From Tachypleus tridentatus (Eukaryota; Arthropoda; Merostomata; Xiphosura; Limulidae), in assembly GCF_004210375.1 (NCBI RefSeq), contig NC_134834.1:41878264-41942263 (forward strand): a stretch of DNA of 64,000 bases, in the 5' to 3' direction. Numbering within the stretch: the stretch's first letter is position 1; each line of letters opens with the position of its first letter. Shown one piece after another: positions 59,421 through 64,000 of the stretch. Made by a program: the position numbers and the translations under genes. The notes below the pieces were generated by a model that worked only from the letters and a program-made list of their open reading frames with translations, made no database searches and was not told where the DNA came from.

Positions 59421-62400
59421 ATTGATTTCTTTGTTCTACTCTAGGTATATTTTGTTTTTGACTATATGTTAAAATTGATTTCTTTGTTCCACCTTAGGTA
59501 TATTTTGTTTGTGACTATATGTTAACATTAATTTCTTTGTTCTACTCTAGGTACATTTTGTGTGTGACTATATGTTAAAATTAATTTCGTTGTTCCACCT
59601 TAGGTATATTTTGTTTCTATCTATATGGTGACAGATCTCTTTGTTCTACCTTAGGTATATTTTGTTTGTGACTATATGTTAAGATGGATTTCTTTTTTCT
59701 ACCTTAGGCATATTTTGCTTGTAACTAAATGTTGACATTGATCTCTTTGTTCTGCCCTAGGTATATTTTGTGTGTGACTATATGTTAACATTGATTTCTT
59801 TGTTCCATTTCAGATATATTTTGTTTGTAACTGTATGGTGTCATTGATCTCTTTGTTCTACCCCAGGTATATTTTATTTGTGACTATATACTGACATTGA
59901 TTTCTTTGTTCTACCTTACGTATATTTTATTTGTGACTATATACTAACATTGATTTCTTTGTTCTACCTTAGGTATATTTGGTTTGTAAGCATATTGTGA
60001 CATAGATCTCTTTGTTCTACATTAGGTATATTTTATTTGTGATTATACATTAAGATTGATTTCTTTGTTTAAGCTTGGGTATATTTTGTTTGTAACTATA
60101 TGGTAACATTCATCTCTTTGTTCTACTTCAGGTATGTTTTGTTCGTGAACTGTATGTTGACATTGATCTCTTTGTTCTACCCTAGGTATATTTTGTTTGT
60201 GAGTATATGTTAAGATGGATTTCTTTGTTCTCCCTTTGTTATATTTTGTTTGTAAGTATATGGTGACATTGATATTTTTGTTCTACTTCATTTATATATT
60301 GTTTGTAATTGTATGGTGACATTGATCTCTTTGTTCTACCCCAGGTATATTTTGTTTGTAACTTTATGGTGATATTTATCTCTTTGTTCTATCCTAGGTA
60401 TATTTTCTTTGTGACTGTATGTGAACATTAATTCCTTTGTTCTACCTGATGTATATTTTGTTTGTAACTATATGGTGACATTGATCTCTTTGTTCTACCT
60501 TATGTATATTTTGTTTGTAACTATAGGGTGACATTAATCTCCTTGTTCTACCATAGGTATATTTTGTTCGTAATTGTATGGTGACATTGATTTCTTTGTT
60601 CTACTCTAGGTATATTTTGTTTTTGACTATATGTTAAAATCGATTTCTTTGTTCCACCTTAGGTATATTTTGTTTGTGACTATATGTTAACATTAATTTC
60701 TTTGTTCTACTCTAGGTACATTTTGTGTGTGATTATATGGTAAAATTAATTTCGTTGTTCCACCTTAGGTATATTTTGTTTCTATCTATATGGTGACAGA
60801 TCTCTTTGTTCTACCCTAGGTATATTTTGTTTGTGACTATATGTTAAGATGGATTTCTTTTTTCTACCTTAGGCATATTTTGCTTGTAACTAAATGTTGA
60901 CATTGATCTCTTTGTTCTGCCCTATGTATATTTTGTTTGTGACTATATGTTAACATTGATATCTTTTACCTACCCTAGGTATATTTTGTTTGTGACTATA
61001 TGTTAACATTGATTTCTTTGTTCTATTTCAGATATATTTTGTTTGTAACTGTATGGTGTCATTGATCTCTTTGTTCTACCCCAGGTATATTTTGTTTGTG
61101 ACTATATACTAACATTTATTTCTTTGTTCTACCTTACGTATATTTTATTTGTGACTATATACTAACATTGATTTCTTTGTTCTACCTTAGGTATATTTGG
61201 TTTGTAAGCATATGGTGACATAGATCTCTTTGTTCTACATTAGGTATATTTTATATGTGATTATACATTAAGATTTATTTCTTTGTTTAAGCTTGGGTAT
61301 ATTTTGTTTGTAACTATATGGTAACATTCATCTCTTTGTTCTACTTCAGGTATGTTTTGTTCGTAACTGTATGTTGACATTGATCTTATTGTTCTAACCT
61401 AGGTATATTTTGTTTGTGAGTATATGTTAAGATGGATTTCTTTGTTCTCCCTTTGTTATATTTTGTTTGTAAGTATATGGTGACATTGATATTTTTGTTC
61501 TACTTCATTTATATATTGTTTGTAATTGTATGGTGACATTGATTGTTTTGTTCTACCCTAGGTTTATTTTGTTTGTGAGTATATGTTAACACTTATCTCT
61601 TTGTTCTACCCTAGGTATATTTTGTTTGTAACTATATGTTAACATTGACGTCTTTGTTATTTTTTACGTATATTTTATTTGTAACTATATGGTGACATTG
61701 ATCTCTTTGTTCTACCTCATGTATATTTTGTTTGTAACTATAGGGTGACATTAATCTCCTTGTTCTACCATAGGTATATTTTGTTCGTAAGTTTATGGTG
61801 ACATTGATCTCTTTGTTCTACTCTAGGTATATTTTGTTTTTGACTATATGTTAACATGGATTTCTTTGTTCTACCTTAGGCATATTTTGCTTGTAACGAA
61901 ATGTTGATATTGATCTCTTTGTTCTGCCCTATATATATTTTCTTTGTGACTATATGTTAACAATGATTTCTTTGTTCTCCCTCAGGTATATTTTGTTTGT
62001 AAGTATATGGTGACATTGATCTCTTTCTTCTACCCTAGGTATATTTTGTTTGTGGCTATATGTTAACATTGATTTCTTTGTTCTATTTAAAATATATTTT
62101 GTTTGTAACTATATGGTCCGTGGATCTCTTTGTTGTACCCTAGGTATATTTTTTGTCACTATATGATGACATTGATTTCTTTGTTCTACTCTAGGTATAT
62201 TTTGTTTTTGACTATATGTTAAAATTGATTTCTTTGTTCCACCTTAGGTATATTTTGTTTGTGACTATATGTTAACATTAATTTCTTTGTTCTACTCTAG
62301 GTACATTTTGTGTGTGACTATATGTTAAAATTAATTTCGTTGTTCCACCTTAGGTATATTTTGTTTCTATCTATATGGTGACAGATCCCTTTGTTCTACC

Positions 62401-64000
62401 TTAGGTATATTTTGTTTGTGACTATATGTTAAGATGGATTTCTTTTTTCTACCTTAGGCATATTTTGCTTGTAACTAAATGTTGACATTGATCTCTTTGT
62501 TCTGCCCTAGGTATATTTTGTGTGTGACTATATGTTAACATTGATTTCTTTGTTCCATTTCAGATATATTTTGTTTGTAACTGTATGGTGTCATTGATCT
62601 CTTTGTTCTACCCCAGGTATATTTTATTTGTGACTATATACTGACATTGATTTCTTTGTTCTACCTTACGTATATTTTATTTGTGACTATATTCTAACAT
62701 TGATTTCTTTGTTCTACCTTGGGTATATTTGGTTTGTAAGCATATTGTGACATAGATCTCTTTGTTCTACATTAGGTATATTTAATTTGTGATTATACAT
62801 TAAGATTGATTTCTTTGTTTAAGCTTGGGTATATTTTGTTTGTAACTGTATGGTAACATTCATCTCTTTGTTCTACTTCAGGTATGTTTTGTTCGTGAAC
62901 TGTATGTTGACATTGATCTCTTTGTTCTACCCTAGGTATATTTTGTTTGTGAGTATATGTTAAGATGGATTTCTTTGTTCTCCCTTTGTTATATTTTGTT
63001 TGTAAGTATATGGTGACATTGATATTTTTGTTCTACTTCATTTATATATTGTTTGTAATTGTATGGTGACATTGATCTCTTTGTTCTACCCCAGGTATAT
63101 TTTGTTTGTAACTTTATGGTGATATTTATCTCTTTGTTCTATCCTAGGTATATTTTCTATGTGACTGTATGTGAACATTAATTCCTTTGTTCTACCTGAT
63201 GTATATTTTGTTTGTAACTATATGGTGACATTGATCTCTTTGTTCTACCTTATGTATATTTTGTTTGTAACTATAGGGTGACATTAATCTCCTTGTTCTA
63301 CCATAGGAATATTTTGTTCGTAATTGTATGGTGACATTGATTTCTTTGTTCTACTCTAGGTATATTTTGTTTTTGACTATATGTTAAAATTGATTTCTTT
63401 GTTCCACCTTAGGTATATTTTGTTTGTGACTATATGTTAACATTAATTTCTTTGTTCTACTCTAGGTACATTTTGTGTGTGATTATATGGTAAAATTAAT
63501 TTCGTTGTTCCACCTTAGGTATATTTTGTTTCTATCTATATGGTGACAGATCTCTTTGTTCTACCCTAGGTATATTTTGTTTGTGACTATATGTTAAGAT
63601 GGATTTCTTTTTTTCTACCTTAGGCATATTTTGCTTGTAACTAAATGTTGACATTGATCTCTTTGTTCTGCCCTATGTATATTTTGTTTGTGACTATATG
63701 TTAACATTGATATTTTTTCCTACCCTAGGTATATTTTGTTTGTGACTATATGTTAACATTGATTTCTTTGTTCTATTTCAGATATATTTTGTTTGTAACT
63801 GTATGGTGTCATTGATCTCTTTGTTCTACCCCAGGTATATTTTGTTTGTGACTATATACTAACATTTATTTCTTTGTTCTACCTTACGTATATTTTATTT
63901 GTGACTATATACTAACATTGATTTCTTTGTTCTACCTTAGGTATATTTGGTTTGTAAGCATATGGTGACATAGATCTCTTTGTTCTACATTAGGTATATT
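59421..64000 (+). repeat. Higher-order duplication, 2.75-kb offset with a 1.17-kb sub-period
   Basis: 59421-61250 matches 62171-64000 at a constant offset of 2750. Inside it, text such as GTACATTTTGTGTGTGA..TTAATTTCGTTG recurs at about 59550, 60715, 62300 and 63465, giving an inner period near 1165. The match runs to the last base of the window. Confidence 0.85.

Larger units (their letters stand above)
49855..64000 (+). repeat. 53-bp intron-like minisatellite array (continues past the window)
   Basis: About 14.1 kb of tandem monomers of modal length 53 bp (variants of 47-54). A typical unit starts GTATATTTTGTTTGTGACTA, has TATGTTAACATTGA or TATGGTGACATTGA in the middle, and ends TTTCTTTGTTCTACCTTAG. 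The two middles often alternate, which implies an ancestral dimer of about 106 bp. Roughly 265 units fit; the first few, at 49855-50040, are the most diverged, as at many array edges. The plus strand is very T-rich and poor in C. Most units keep AG at the end and GT at the start of the next; some have AT, CG or TG there. Small frames in the array (for example 52816-53028 minus) are repeat translations, in phase only where 51-bp variants adjoin. Confidence 0.95.

Noticed and set aside
49855..64000. CRISPR-like array
   Set aside because: Repeats are directly adjacent without unique spacers, in a eukaryotic context with SINEs, LINEs and introns.

Overview
This is a eukaryotic, AT-rich, intron- and repeat-dominated window, most likely from a chelicerate arthropod. 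I favour a horseshoe crab (Xiphosura), because a tRNA-headed SINE present seven times here matches one I remember from Limulus/Tachypleus sequence; that is recollection, not a search. No bacterial-type gene, operon, CRISPR array or rRNA is present. Most open frames are transposon relics or satellite translations.

Two host genes are supported. On the minus strand, three exons (18397-18483, 5161-5288, 1529-1776) join in phase into the DEDDh exonuclease domain of an ERI2-like protein. Its first exon was not found and its last exon lies off the left edge. On the plus strand, exons at 42530-42715 and 43282-43323 encode a 53-residue protein whose N-terminal membrane segment resembles the STMP1 microprotein. 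The two genes point away from each other, so about 39-42.5 kb is a candidate divergent promoter region. CpG is scarce from 1 to about 39.1 kb and common to the right, as expected if the left part is a methylated gene body.

The ERI2-like introns (1 to about 39 kb) are a nested transposon graveyard. They hold a Tc1 relic (2641-3575), a mariner scrap, a SINE split by a 136-bp hAT MITE with perfect 8-bp target duplications, and a CR1-like LINE (7.6-16.7 kb) split by an inverted-arm repeat and by a 2.57-kb hAT element with an 8-bp duplication. A second CR1-like LINE is split by two head-to-tail RNase H-bearing LINEs (24898-35452) that share one 10-bp duplication. A third CR1-like relic faces it tail to tail.

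From 40.7 to 49.2 kb there are CpG-retaining SINEs of two families, several with clear target duplications. One has an unrelated tail.

From about 49855 to the right edge (over 14 kb, unfinished) lies a tandem array of roughly 265 monomers of about 53 bp, with duplications at 205 bp, 1.17 kb, 2.4-2.6 kb and 2.75 kb. Most monomers begin GTATAT and end in a pyrimidine tract plus AG, with a branch-point-like TTAAC or TGAC about 25 nt before the AG. Each therefore looks like a minimal intron, and each junction like a zero-length-exon (recursive) splice site. This is the most unusual signal in the window.
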